64,000 bases of DNA from RFSX01 sp965248155 (GCA_965248155.1 CBDFIO010000001.1:1674001-1738000); one strand, 5' to 3'. Positions 35,139 to 44,785 are shown, counted from the stretch's first letter. A program made the numbers and translations. The notes: generated by a model from the sequence alone, not told the origin.

Positions 35139-36653
35139 ATGATTAAGTCTATAATTACTTGCTGCTTAATTTTTTGTTCTACTCTATCTTTTTGTCAGAA
35201 TAATTATGAAGATTTTAATGAAAGGTTTCAATCTTTTATAAATAAATTTAACATCAAGGGTCAGCTTGATTATGCTCAATTAAATTATGAGCAAATTGCT
35301 TCTTTATCTTCTGCACTAGATGAAATAGATACACAAGAGCTTTCTCTTCATCAGCAAAATGTATTGGACATAAATGCATACAACCTATTGGTTATCCAAA
35401 AAATCCTTGACCAATATCCTATAAAATCAGTTCTTGATATTCCATTGTTCTTTACAGAAGAGTTTATATTATTTGATAAAGCGATAAGTCTGGATAAACT
35501 GGAAGAACGCATTTTGAAAAACAGTGAAAACCCCCTAGTGCATCTTCTTCTCAATTGCGGCGCAAAGAGTTGTCCGTCTCTCCAGTATATTGATCCATCA
35601 ACTGAATTGAATGAATACTACCGGAATGCGCTTCAGGATACAGATATAATAAGAATTGAAAAATCCCAAAATGCTATTTGCTTCTCCCAAATATTTTTTT
35701 GGTACATGGATGATTTTGAATCTCTTGGTGAGAAAAAGGCTTGGCTCTCTGAATATCTGGATATAAAAATTGATCTGGAACTGAAAGAAAAATATTTGGA
35801 ATATGATTGGCGACTTAATGATATTATTAGCGAAGAATATCTTATTTATTATCCAACAAAATTATTTCGAAAAGGAGGATTTGAATTAAAGATTTTCAAC
35901 AACTATTATACCCAATCAGATATGGGCCTACGCAGTAATTTTTTCTCATCATTCATCCAGTTACTGATCGGTACAAACAATAATTTCAATATTGGTTTTG
36001 ATATTAAATTGAGGAGTGTTAACCAGGGAGATGTTGGACTTTTTAGTGCATTAGGTCTTAAAAACCAAGTCTATAACATAAGTAATGGTATTCCGACATT
36101 TTCAAGATTCGGAATATCCGGAATAGGTCCTCGAATTAAATATCAACCTTCAATGAATAATGGCAATATTAATGTTCTGCATGCCATTTATTTTGTTCCA
36201 CTGGAAAATGCAGAAGGCAATTTTGAGTATGGATATTCAGATTATCAAAATGTACAAATCTTCAATAATGTCTGGTACGAAAAAGAATTTTCCGTAAAAA
36301 AGAGATTGTTCCTTGATTTTGGGTTCCATATCGAAAATCTTAAACTCGGTGTTCAACGTAACGAAAACCATTTTATGCAAGTTGTTATTCCTGTTACTGG
36401 GATATATAGCTATTATCCAAGTCCAAAGTCAACATTTTATGCATTAGCCAATTATGGCCAAAAATTTACTTTTCAATTTGATCAGGATAAGGATACTGAA
36501 ATAAAATTGGGTGCCTATGGTCAAATTGGTGGTGGAGCCAAATATTATCTTACTGACTGGATGGAATTAGAGGCTTTGTATACCTATTTTATTGATACTA
36601 CCCCGGGACGAACCGCACATACATTCAATATAGGTTTTAGGTTCTTCAAATAA
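35139..36653 (+). CDS. DUF547 domain fused to an outer-membrane beta-barrel
   Basis: 504 residues with a signal peptide (IITCCLIFCSTLSFCQ). Residues about 25-225 match DUF547: INAYNLLVIQKILDQYPIKS, then HLLLNCGAKSCPSL, whose Cys/His set resembles a papain-like or transglutaminase-like core. Residues about 230-504 are amphipathic beta strands ending in NIGFRFFK, the aromatic C-terminus of outer-membrane barrels. DUF547 usually stands alone. A TAAATTTG element at 35127-35134 is only 4 nt before the ATG, which could give a near-leaderless transcript. Confidence 0.75.
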   Translation: MIKSIITCCLIFCSTLSFCQNNYEDFNERFQSFINKFNIKGQLDYAQLNYEQIASLSSALDEIDTQELSLHQQNVLDINAYNLLVIQKILDQYPIKSVLDIPLFFTEEFILFDKAISLDKLEERILKNSENPLVHLLLNCGAKSCPSLQYIDPSTELNEYYRNALQDTDIIRIEKSQNAICFSQIFFWYMDDFESLGEKKAWLSEYLDIKIDLELKEKYLEYDWRLNDIISEEYLIYYPTKLFRKGGFELKIFNNYYTQSDMGLRSNFFSSFIQLLIGTNNNFNIGFDIKLRSVNQGDVGLFSALGLKNQVYNISNGIPTFSRFGISGIGPRIKYQPSMNNGNINVLHAIYFVPLENAEGNFEYGYSDYQNVQIFNNVWYEKEFSVKKRLFLDFGFHIENLKLGVQRNENHFMQVVIPVTGIYSYYPSPKSTFYALANYGQKFTFQFDQDKDTEIKLGAYGQIGGGAKYYLTDWMELEALYTYFIDTTPGRTAHTFNIGFRFFK

Positions 36654-36865
36654 CATATTAAATATTTTTATAATATATACATATTTGATAATAATATATT
36701 TATAAACATTTTATGTAAAAAATACCTATTAAATATATTGATAATATGTTCTGATTAGTTACATTTGATTATTGGTTCTTTTGATACAAAGACAACCTCG
36801 AGTTCATATATATATTAGAAGACTATACATTGTTATGCTATATTAGCCCGGGTCATTCCAAAAGC

Positions 36866-36885
36866 CGAGAAAATAAAATTTCTCG
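36866..36885 (+). promoter_or_regulatory. Hairpin in the leader of the channel gene
   Basis: CGAGAAA (36866-36872) pairs with TTTCTCG (36879-36885) over a 6-nt AT loop, with a possible outer GGGT/ACCC helix. It lies 63 nt before the GTG start. There is no T-run, so it is not a terminator. The rest of the 295-bp gap 36654-36948 is AT-rich and shows nothing else. Confidence 0.4.
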
Positions 36886-36948
36886 TCACCCGAGAATATC
36901 GTTGGTGTAAAGTTTTCTTTTTTTATTTCTAATTACGACTTTTATATA

Positions 36949-37836
36949 GTGAAGTCAGAACAAGATCATAATCAAGATCAATTCAGCCCCTTTCGCGAAA
37001 GATTATATGAAATCATATTTGAAGCAGATACCCCTATAGGTAAATTCTTCGATGTTTCTCTTATCATGATGATTCTTGCTAGCGTGATCGTCGTCATGCT
37101 GGAAACAGTAAAAGAATTTCCTGAAGATGTTCATACAATTTTCTTTCAGCTGGAATGGATTTTTACAATCTTCTTTACTCTTGAATACATTGTCCGGATA
37201 TATACGGTCCACAGACCTAAGAAATACATTTTTTCTTTTTACGGGATAGTAGATTTATTATCAATATTGCCGACCTACTTAAGTTTTATTCTAGCCGGGA
37301 CACAAAGTTTACTTGTTATCCGCGCATTAAGATTACTTAGAGTATTCAGAGTATTTAAGTTAGGTGTCTTTCTTTTTGAAAGCCAGATACTCATGAAGGC
37401 ACTTAAAGAATCGCGAAATAAGATAATCGTCTTCCTCACTTTCATCCTTATCATGGTTGTAATCTTTGGTAGCATCATGTACCTTGTTGAAGGGGCTTTA
37501 CCGCAAGAAAATAATCAGTTTGATAATATTCCAAGATCTGTTTATTGGGCGATCGTAACCTTAACCACTGTTGGATATGGAGATATATCGCCTCACACTT
37601 GGTTAGGACAGATGATAGCAGCCGCGATAATGATTATGGGTTACTCTATTATAGCCGTACCAACAGGAATAATAACAACAGAATTTACGCGGGCTTACAA
37701 AAAAAGAAAAGTAAAACATAGAATCACAAGTCAAGTCTGCTCTTATTGTATGAAAGAAGGACATGAAGAAAAAGCGAATTATTGCAATATGTGTGCTCAC
37801 GAATTACACCCTCTAAAGAAGAAGGATATCCCGTAA
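36949..37836 (+). CDS. Voltage-gated K+ channel subunit with C-terminal zinc ribbon
   Basis: 295 residues, six transmembrane segments of the Kv type. S4 carries Arg every third residue (R125, R128, R131, R134 in VIRALRLLRVFRVFK), the pore helix precedes the selectivity filter TTVGYGD (206-212), and S6 contains GYSIIAVPTGI with a PxG-like hinge. After S6 a short cytoplasmic tail carries C264xxC267...C279xxC282, a zinc-ribbon-like knuckle. The start is GTG at 36949. It overlaps the convergent HAD gene by 24 bp. Confidence 0.9.
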   Translation: MKSEQDHNQDQFSPFRERLYEIIFEADTPIGKFFDVSLIMMILASVIVVMLETVKEFPEDVHTIFFQLEWIFTIFFTLEYIVRIYTVHRPKKYIFSFYGIVDLLSILPTYLSFILAGTQSLLVIRALRLLRVFRVFKLGVFLFESQILMKALKESRNKIIVFLTFILIMVVIFGSIMYLVEGALPQENNQFDNIPRSVYWAIVTLTTVGYGDISPHTWLGQMIAAAIMIMGYSIIAVPTGIITTEFTRAYKKRKVKHRITSQVCSYCMKEGHEEKANYCNMCAHELHPLKKKDIP

Positions 37837-38499
37837 TTCTTTCATTTGTTTTATTTCAAAATCTGTTTTTGTCGATTCATTAAGCACATTGGAATGATTG
37901 TACCAACATGTATCGAAACCAAATTCCTTGCCTCCTTTAATATCCGATGAAAGTGTATCGCCTATAACCAGTATCTTCTCTTTTGCATGATAATCCATTA
38001 AAGAATGACAATGTTCAAAATAAGCTGAATGCGGTTTGGCATAACCCAATTCATCTGAAATGACGATATGTTCAAAATAATCAACTAATCCTGTCTTTCT
38101 CAACCTGGGCCATTGAACTTCTGCTAAGCCATTTGTAATTATCATCAGATTAAACTTATCCTTACATACTTCTGAAATTTCAGCTGCATATTGTACAAAT
38201 ACAGGGTTTTCTTTTATATGGAAAAAATAAACTTCATTAGCAATCGATGGATCCAATGACAGCTTTAATTCATCAAACAATCGAAACCATCTCTTGACTT
38301 TTAATTCCTGATGATCAATTTTTCCACTTTCCATTTCCTCCCATACTTCCATATTGATTTGCTTGAATTTTTGAAAATGCGATTTATTCGCACTATACCC
38401 CAGTTCATCCATACTTTTATTAAATGAGATATATGAACTTGCAGTAAAATCAAGAATTGTATTATCGAGATCAAAGAGTAGCCAATCGTAATCTTTCAA
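37813..38499 (-). CDS. HAD-superfamily hydrolase, YjjG-like nucleotidase
   Basis: 228 residues. HAD motif I is LLFDLDNTILDF, motif II IITNG, the Lys is in ELGYAKPHSAYFE, and motif IV is LVIGDTLSSDIKGG. The cap is the helical C1 type. Length and motif wording fit the YjjG/TIGR02254 noncanonical pyrimidine nucleotidases, which remove phosphate from damaged or unusual dNMPs. Phosphatase assignment is firm, substrate is not. It lies 5 nt behind the DoxX-like gene on the same strand. Confidence 0.87.
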   Translation of the reverse strand: MKDYDWLLFDLDNTILDFTASSYISFNKSMDELGYSANKSHFQKFKQINMEVWEEMESGKIDHQELKVKRWFRLFDELKLSLDPSIANEVYFFHIKENPVFVQYAAEISEVCKDKFNLMIITNGLAEVQWPRLRKTGLVDYFEHIVISDELGYAKPHSAYFEHCHSLMDYHAKEKILVIGDTLSSDIKGGKEFGFDTCWYNHSNVLNESTKTDFEIKQMKELRDILLL

Positions 38500-38504
38500 A
38501 ATAA

Positions 38505-38921
38505 TTATTTGGGTAAGCGCATAACGTGTAGTATTCTTTTGACGCTGAACTTACTGGCACCATTGGCTGCCAGAATAAGCAATCCTCCACATAAGGCCAT
38601 ATTTCTCATAAAAAATTTGATCGTTTGGCTTTTATCGTCAGAAATATCATTCCAAAAGGAATAAACGACCAGGGTAAATACAAACCAATATATAAATAAT
38701 AGAAATGCACCTATACTTGCATAGTAGCCAATTATAACCATAATAGCTCCTATAAGAAGGATGATAATAGAACCTACGATTAATAAATCTTGCGCCCATT
38801 CAATCCCATATGAACTTAAGGTCTGACGCGTTTGTTTATAAAACACCATTGTATCTATTGCTTCATAAAAAAAGAAAAGTCCAATTAGTATTCTTCCTAT
38901 CAGATCAGAAGTATTCTTCAT
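38505..38921 (-). CDS. DoxX-like membrane protein
   Basis: 138 residues with four transmembrane helices (LIGRILIGLFFFYEAIDTM, DLLIVGSIIILLIGAIMVII, ASIGAFLLFIYWFVFTLVV, MALCGGLLILAANG). The opening LIGRILIGLFFFYEA and the GG-ILAANGA ending fit the DoxX/SURF4 family. The function in bacteria is loosely tied to redox or thiosulfate chemistry; no specific role can be claimed. Upstream partner of the HAD gene. Confidence 0.78.
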   Translation of the reverse strand: MKNTSDLIGRILIGLFFFYEAIDTMVFYKQTRQTLSSYGIEWAQDLLIVGSIIILLIGAIMVIIGYYASIGAFLLFIYWFVFTLVVYSFWNDISDDKSQTIKFFMRNMALCGGLLILAANGASKFSVKRILHVMRLPK

Positions 38922-39174
38922 AAGTTTGTTATCGTTTAATAGATAATAATCTAATTACAAAGCTCAAGCTTAAATTATACGCCGTCAAATAAAGTCATTT
39001 TTGACTAAATGAAAAAAAATAACTTACAAAATCCTAAAAACATATTTCAGCTATTACTTAAATGGCCTGTCTTTTTTTAGTTCTAAAAAAGCTGCAGGTA
39101 AAGCATTCAAACTCTTCAAAACTCCACGACCGAAAAAACTACTCAATTATCAGAAGGATTTTTTACAAAAATCT

Positions 39175-39858
39175 ATGATAAAAAAAATCAAAATAGATGA
39201 TTATGAGATTGCGCTTTATAACTGGAAAGCTACTGGACCTTCTATCTTACTCATCCATGGTTGGGAGAGCCATTCCTATCGCTGGAAAAACTATATTCAA
39301 CATTTCAGTGAATTGAATTACAATATTTTTGCGATTGATGCACCAGCGCATGGTTTATCGAGTGGTAAAGAATTTACTCCGTTATATTATGCGAAAGCCA
39401 TTGACAAAGTTGTTCAAGAAAGTAATATAAGATATATCCTGTCTCATTCTGTCGGTGCTTATTCCACAATCTACTATTTAAGTCATTTTAATACGCCGGA
39501 TGATTTGGAGAGTGTAATCTTAAAAGCGCCTACAGGAAGCCTGAAGAGCTTTACGAATCAGTTCTTTAATTTTTTAAAGCTTAATCAATCAATTCGTGAT
39601 AGCTATGAAGATATTTTTGAAGACACCTATGGTAAACCAATGGATTATTATGATTCATTTGAGCTGATAAAAAAGATTAATATTTCAGGACTACTTATTC
39701 ATGATAATGATGATGCTGTCTTACCGGTAGAAGAAAGCCATCTCATCCATCAAAATTGCCCTCAAGGGAAATTTATAACTACTGATGGTCACGGACACCG
39801 TTTATTAAAGTCGCAGGTAATGAATCTAATCTCTGATTTCCTTGCACATCAAGATTGA
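39175..39858 (+). CDS. Alpha/beta hydrolase, true N-terminus probably upstream and out of frame
   Basis: The called part is 227 residues: ILLIHGWESHSYRW (oxyanion HG), nucleophile elbow ILSHSVGAYST, LLIHDNDDAVLP (acid) and DGHGHRLLKS (catalytic His). The reading frame is open upstream to 39013 and encodes a plausible cytoplasmic N-terminus (KAAGKAFKLFKTPRPKKLLN). The only ATG for it, at 39009, is followed by eight A and reads out of frame; seven A would give MKKITYKILKTYF... in frame. So the gene likely starts at 39009 with a one-base insertion, or is read by slippage. The substrate is unknown. Confidence 0.8.
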   Translation: MIKKIKIDDYEIALYNWKATGPSILLIHGWESHSYRWKNYIQHFSELNYNIFAIDAPAHGLSSGKEFTPLYYAKAIDKVVQESNIRYILSHSVGAYSTIYYLSHFNTPDDLESVILKAPTGSLKSFTNQFFNFLKLNQSIRDSYEDIFEDTYGKPMDYYDSFELIKKINISGLLIHDNDDAVLPVEESHLIHQNCPQGKFITTDGHGHRLLKSQVMNLISDFLAHQD

Positions 39859-41408
39859 TGTTGAAATATTGAACTCACTACTTTCTGACCATCCATAGCA
39901 GCTGATAAAATACCTCCAGCATAACCTGCTCCTTCTCCACAAGGGAAAAGATTTAATATCTGAGGGTGCGTCAAACTTGTAGGGTCACGTGGAATTCTAA
40001 CCGGAGAACTGGTGCGGCTTTCTATAGCGACCACATTGGCTTGATCTGTAAAAAAGCCATTCATTTTCAAAGAGAAATTAAGCAAGCCATCCCTTAATCT
40101 TTCATATAGGAAATCAGGTAATAGTTCATGTAAAGGAGCCTTATAAAGCCCTGGAATGTAAGAACTGGAGTTTAATTCTAACATCATATTCCCATTGACA
40201 AAATCAATCATATTCTGTGCAGCTGCTTTTTGTGAACCATCACCAGATTCAAACAACTTTTGTTCTACTTCCGCCTGAAAATTGAGATTCCCAAAAGTTC
40301 CATCGTAACCCCTTTCCACGAGTTCTTCCACGGACAATGAAGTAACTATACCTGAGTTGGCATATGGAGAATCCCTACGAGACAGACTCATTCCATTAAC
40401 AACGATTTCCCCGGGAGCAGCTGCCGCAGGAACAATCAAACCTCCCGGACACATGCAAAATGAAAAAACGCCATTATTACCTATTTGACAGACAAGTTTA
40501 TAGCTTGAAGCCGGAAGATTGTTCTCACGAGGATTTTGCCGGTATTGAATTTCATCGATCAGCGCCTGAGGATGTTCTATTCTAACACCCATAGCAAATG
40601 GTTTTGCTTCCAGAGCAAGATTTTTTGAATCCAATAAGTAAAATATATCTCTTGCCGAATGACCTGTAGCCAAAATAAAATAATCGCCTTTTATCTCCAG
40701 ATTATTTTGGCTTATTACACTTAGACATTTATCATTTGAAATATTCAAATCTATAACTTGGTGATCAAACAATACTTCTCCACCATTATCTTCAATCGTC
40801 TTTCTGATATTCGATATTATTCCTGGCAATTTATTCGATCCTATGTGTGGATGAGCATCGATGAGAATGTCATTGTTTGCTCCATGGTCTACCAATAATT
40901 TCAGTGTCTTTAATATATGACCTCTTTTTTTTGATCGTGTATATAGTTTCCCATCAGAGTATGTGCCAGCACCACCCTCTCCAAAACAATAATTACTTTG
41001 AGGGTTGACAATTCCATCTTGTTGAATCGCTTTTAGATCCCTACGCCTTGACCTGACATCTTTGCCGCGCTCCAGGACTATAGGCTTCAATCCTTTTTCC
41101 AGACATTCCAAAGCCGCAAAATAGCCGGCAGGACCTGCACCAATTATTATTACTCTTTTAGCCTTATCAGACCGGATGTAATTTATTTTAATCTCTTCGA
41201 AATCTGATGTGATATTCTCGACCTGTCCAACCAGATATCTCAATTGAAAAAAAACCTGTGGTCCTCTTGCATCAATAGACTTTTTAATCAGCTTAGAATT
41301 GAATTGCTTATGCTTTTTCCATTTGAGTTTGTTCCTGATCTTTTTTTCTATCAATGATTGATTTTCCAACTCAGATGGAGGAATTTTTATATCAACTTCG
41401 CGTATCAT
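39849..41408 (-). CDS. FAD-dependent oxidoreductase (NAD(FAD)-utilizing dehydrogenase-like)
   Basis: 519 residues from the ATG at 41408 (MIREVDIKIPPSELEN); the frame is open to 41456 but the additional residues are hydrophobic and unlike the family. Residues about 85-115 form the FAD-binding Rossmann motif VIIIGAGPAGYFAALECLEKG, followed by VLERGKDV, GEGGAGTYSDGKLYTR and LATGHSARDIFYLL. The C-terminal GEGAGYAGGILSAAMDGQK closes the FAD site. These are cytosolic flavoproteins of unknown substrate, widespread in bacteria. Its last 10 bp overlap the convergent hydrolase. Confidence 0.85.
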   Translation of the reverse strand: MIREVDIKIPPSELENQSLIEKKIRNKLKWKKHKQFNSKLIKKSIDARGPQVFFQLRYLVGQVENITSDFEEIKINYIRSDKAKRVIIIGAGPAGYFAALECLEKGLKPIVLERGKDVRSRRRDLKAIQQDGIVNPQSNYCFGEGGAGTYSDGKLYTRSKKRGHILKTLKLLVDHGANNDILIDAHPHIGSNKLPGIISNIRKTIEDNGGEVLFDHQVIDLNISNDKCLSVISQNNLEIKGDYFILATGHSARDIFYLLDSKNLALEAKPFAMGVRIEHPQALIDEIQYRQNPRENNLPASSYKLVCQIGNNGVFSFCMCPGGLIVPAAAAPGEIVVNGMSLSRRDSPYANSGIVTSLSVEELVERGYDGTFGNLNFQAEVEQKLFESGDGSQKAAAQNMIDFVNGNMMLELNSSSYIPGLYKAPLHELLPDFLYERLRDGLLNFSLKMNGFFTDQANVVAIESRTSSPVRIPRDPTSLTHPQILNLFPCGEGAGYAGGILSAAMDGQKVVSSIFQHQS

Positions 41409-41804
41409 ACAAGACAAAGATAGGACTTGAAAAACAAGCAAATAATAATAAAACAATTCCTCTTACATAATCCACTGATGACGCTAATGTTAGAGGATTA
41501 GAACCATCAGTATAAGGTCCTAAATCCTGGTTTCCAGCTGAATCAAAGCAATACAGTTTATCCTGCGAAAATATATTCGTTAATTAGAAGTCAGAAATAA
41601 AACAATAATGATTTTCATTGTAAAAAAAATTGCAGTGTGGAGCATTGTTTAAATCCTTAAAGATGCCGGTTAGCTATTATTCGTCGAAAAATTTCCCCTT
41701 TTTATTTAATCTATTTGACTTAGAGCCAACTATAGCGCAAAATTGTACCTTTGCATCCGATTTTTAGGAAACTAAATTTCATAGAGCTTAATAATTAATT
41801 ATAA
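41409..41804. other. Intergenic region with yidC promoter
   Basis: 396 bp between two divergently read genes. The right part holds the yidC -7 element. On the minus strand, 41409-41575 has about 60 open codons (SQDKLYCFDSAGNQDLGPYT) with no start codon; it may be a gene remnant or chance. Nothing else is seen. Confidence 0.5.
41746..41753 (+). promoter_or_regulatory. -7 promoter element of yidC
   Basis: TACCTTTG followed by CA is a textbook Bacteroidota -7 box, about 50 nt before the ATG at 41805. Confidence 0.7.
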
Positions 41805-43688
41805 ATGGATAAGAATCAGGGAATTGGCCTTTTACTGTTATTTGGTGTAATAATAGCTTATTACATGTTTACAGCACCCAGTCAGGAAGAAATCGACAGG
41901 CAACAATTCATTCAAGACTCACTCAATCTAGCTAAAACTGAAATAGTTGATCAGCCTATAGCTGAAATTGCAACTACTAAGGAAATTACTATAGTTGAAG
42001 ATTCGGTCAAAGTTCAACAATTGACAAATAGCTTTGGACCATTTGGTTCAGTTATGGCTGGGGAGTCAGAAATCGTTACTTTAGAAAATGATCTTTTTCA
42101 AGTCAATTTCGATACGAAAGGCGGAGTTATTAGTGAGGTTATTTTAAAAGATTACTACAAAATAACCGAGGATTCTGCTTTTGTTCAGACCAAAGCTTTA
42201 TTGTCTCTTTTAGAAGATGAAAAAAATCGATTTGAATATCTGATTCCGACCAGGCAATTCGGAAATATCAATACTGCCGATATATTTTTTCAGCCTTCAA
42301 TTTCGGGTGACCAATTAATTATGGAAGCTCAACTCGAGTCTGGAAAATCAATTCAACAGATCTATCAATTGAGTGAAAATGATTTTTCCATTGATTATTC
42401 ATTAAAATTAAATGGTATTGCTCAATATCTTGATTCTGATGCTTCTTCATTAAAATTCAAATGGCACAATTACTTAGACAGAATTGAAGTTAACACGAAT
42501 TTTGAAAAGTACTACTCAACAATATATTACAAAGAGAGCAATGGTGATGCTGATTATTGTAATTGCCGTAAAGATGTAAAGAAAGAGATGGAACTGAAAA
42601 AGGTTGACTGGGTTTCTCACGTTAACCAATTTTTCAACACTTCTTTGCTTGCCAAAAACAGAAAATTCGAAAATGGGGTTTTTGAAACCGTCATGATGGA
42701 CGATGAATCACCTGATTTAAAATTAATAAAGTCAGAATTCGATATTCCACTTGACATCAGTAACAACGAACAAATTGATTTTGATCTATACGTTGGTCCA
42801 AATGAATTCAAAAACTTAAAAGTATATAATCAGGAATTAGAACAAATTATTCCATTTGGAAATTCAATTTTTGGAACTATTAACCGATGGCTAATCAGAC
42901 CATTTTTCGATTGGCTATCAACTTTTATTTCCAGTAAAGCACTTGTAATAATTCTATTGATATTTATTATCAAGGTCGCACTTTACCCTCTGATGTACAA
43001 AATGCTTCATTCCCAGGCTAAGATGGGAGTCCTCAAACCTGAACTGGCGCATTTGAAAACCAAGTTCAAGGATAAGCCTCAGCAACAGCAGATGGAAACG
43101 ATGAAGATCTATAGAGAATATGGAGTAAGTCCGTTAGGAGGATGTATGCCTATGATTCTCCAAATGCCGATTTGGTACGCGCTCTTCCGGTTCTTCCCTG
43201 CTTCAATAACATTCAGGCAGGAATCTTTTTTGTGGGCAACCGACTTATCTTCATATGATGTCTTTTTCAGATTGCCTTTCGAGATTCCGGCATTTGGAGC
43301 ACATATCAGTTTGTTTACAATATTATGGGCTGCGACAACAATAATATATTCCTATTATAATATGCGGCATATGGATATGTCTGCTAATCCAGCGATGAAA
43401 TATATCCAATATTTTATGCCTGTTACTTTCTTGTTTTTCTTTAATACTTATGCTTCTGGATTAACATGTTATATGTTCTTTAGTAATCTCTTTAATATCG
43501 CACAGACTGTACTTACTAAAAGGTTTGTTTTTAGCGATGAGAAATTGAAAGAAGAATTACTGGTACAAAAGAATAAACCCAAAAAGAAAAGGGGAAAATT
43601 CCAGGAACGACTTGAAGATGCAATGAAACAGCAGCAACAGGTCAAAAATCAAAGAACGGCACAGCAAAAAAAGAAGAAAAAACGCTAA
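41805..43688 (+). CDS. yidC: Membrane protein insertase YidC
   Basis: 627 residues. An N-terminal anchor helix (GIGLLLLFGVIIAYYMFTAP) is followed by a large periplasmic beta domain (about residues 60-350) and the five-helix 60KD_IMP insertase core: FISSKALVIILLIFIIKVALYPL, MKIYREYGVSPLGGCMPMILQMPIWYALFRFF, and FMPVTFLFFFNTYASGLTCYMFFSNLFNIAQT. The last ~45 residues are Lys/Gln-rich (KKKRGKFQERLEDAMKQQQQ), a ribosome-binding-type tail. It inserts inner-membrane proteins with or without SecYEG. Followed by gpsA after 57 nt. Confidence 0.96.
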   Translation: MDKNQGIGLLLLFGVIIAYYMFTAPSQEEIDRQQFIQDSLNLAKTEIVDQPIAEIATTKEITIVEDSVKVQQLTNSFGPFGSVMAGESEIVTLENDLFQVNFDTKGGVISEVILKDYYKITEDSAFVQTKALLSLLEDEKNRFEYLIPTRQFGNINTADIFFQPSISGDQLIMEAQLESGKSIQQIYQLSENDFSIDYSLKLNGIAQYLDSDASSLKFKWHNYLDRIEVNTNFEKYYSTIYYKESNGDADYCNCRKDVKKEMELKKVDWVSHVNQFFNTSLLAKNRKFENGVFETVMMDDESPDLKLIKSEFDIPLDISNNEQIDFDLYVGPNEFKNLKVYNQELEQIIPFGNSIFGTINRWLIRPFFDWLSTFISSKALVIILLIFIIKVALYPLMYKMLHSQAKMGVLKPELAHLKTKFKDKPQQQQMETMKIYREYGVSPLGGCMPMILQMPIWYALFRFFPASITFRQESFLWATDLSSYDVFFRLPFEIPAFGAHISLFTILWAATTIIYSYYNMRHMDMSANPAMKYIQYFMPVTFLFFFNTYASGLTCYMFFSNLFNIAQTVLTKRFVFSDEKLKEELLVQKNKPKKKRGKFQERLEDAMKQQQQVKNQRTAQQKKKKKR

Positions 43689-43745
43689 TCGTATAGGCAA
43701 ATCAATATCGAATACTGATATTGCAATGCAAATCACATTATAACT

Positions 43746-44777
43746 ATGTCTCATCTTGTAGGAGTACTCGGTTCCGGATCATTTGGTACTGCGATAAGCC
43801 AGCTCTTATCAATTAACACAGATGTTCTTTTATACACAAGAAGAAAAAGCCTTGCTCAATCTGTTAATCAAGACCAAAGGATTAAAGATTTTAAATTATC
43901 TCCACGGATACGAGCGACTACAGATATCAAAGAGATAGGTGAAAAATGTAGATTGATCTTTCCTATCATCCCATCGGAAAATTTTAGGGATGTTATGAAA
44001 TCAATCGGCCCTTATGTCGGTCCTGGACATATGATGATCCATGGTACAAAGGGCTTGGATGTATCGGATTCATTTGCAGAAGCGAATGACATCAGACACA
44101 TTAAGAAGTCTGTATTTACTATGAGTGAGGTCATTCGTCAAGAAACGAGTGTTATCCGTTCAGCTTGTCTGGCAGGTCCTAATCTTGCTAAAGAAATTTT
44201 GGAAGGGCAACCTGCTGCAACAGTTATCGCCTCAGAATTTGATGAAGTTATCCAAAAAGGCAGAGAAGTTTTGGCGGGAGAAAGGTTTATTGTTTATGGC
44301 TCACATCATCTCATCGGAATAGAATTAGCAGGGGCATTAAAAAATGTAATAGCGATAGCATCTGGAATAATGAATGGTATTGGATTTGGTAAGAATATGG
44401 AGGCTGTCTTGCTTACAAGAGGATTAAGAGAAATGATTCATATCGCAAGAGCGGTGGGTGCGAATATTAAACCTTTTCTAGGCACCGCAGGAGTTGGTGA
44501 TCTTATCGCCACAGCCACCAGTCCTCAAAGTCGAAACTATACCTTTGGACGACACCTTGCACAGGGCAAGTCTTCCGATCAAATATTAGAAATAATGGAC
44601 GAGGTAGCTGAAGGTTTTAGAACAATCAAATTTGCTCATCGAATTGTAGAAGCTGCTAACATTCAAGCTCCTATTACACAGACTCTTTTTCAAATTACAT
44701 ATCAGAATTTGTCTGTAGATGAAGCTGTTAAAACATTGATTAACAATCCACTTTCAATTGATGTAGATTTTATCTAA
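43746..44777 (+). CDS. gpsA: NAD(P)H-dependent glycerol-3-phosphate dehydrogenase
   Basis: 343 residues. It reduces dihydroxyacetone phosphate to sn-glycerol 3-phosphate for phospholipid synthesis. It shows the Rossmann loop GVLGSGSFGTAISQLL, the substrate site LAGPNLAKEILEGQPAATVIAS, the catalytic-Lys region IELAGALKNVIAIASGIMNG and AGVGDLIATATSPQSRNYTFG. Length and order are typical. Confidence 0.95.
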   Translation: MSHLVGVLGSGSFGTAISQLLSINTDVLLYTRRKSLAQSVNQDQRIKDFKLSPRIRATTDIKEIGEKCRLIFPIIPSENFRDVMKSIGPYVGPGHMMIHGTKGLDVSDSFAEANDIRHIKKSVFTMSEVIRQETSVIRSACLAGPNLAKEILEGQPAATVIASEFDEVIQKGREVLAGERFIVYGSHHLIGIELAGALKNVIAIASGIMNGIGFGKNMEAVLLTRGLREMIHIARAVGANIKPFLGTAGVGDLIATATSPQSRNYTFGRHLAQGKSSDQILEIMDEVAEGFRTIKFAHRIVEAANIQAPITQTLFQITYQNLSVDEAVKTLINNPLSIDVDFI

Positions 44778-44785
44778 GCTTAAGC

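Noticed and set aside
41409..41575. About 60 open codons on the minus strand (SQDKLYCFDSAGN...) between the flavoprotein gene and yidC
   Set aside because: No start codon, no ribosome site and no family; kept only as a note because chance or a remnant cannot be told apart.
41714..41753. TTTG as the -33 box of the yidC promoter
   Set aside because: The spacer to the -7 box is 28 nt, too long for the known range of about 19-23; only the -7 element is reported.
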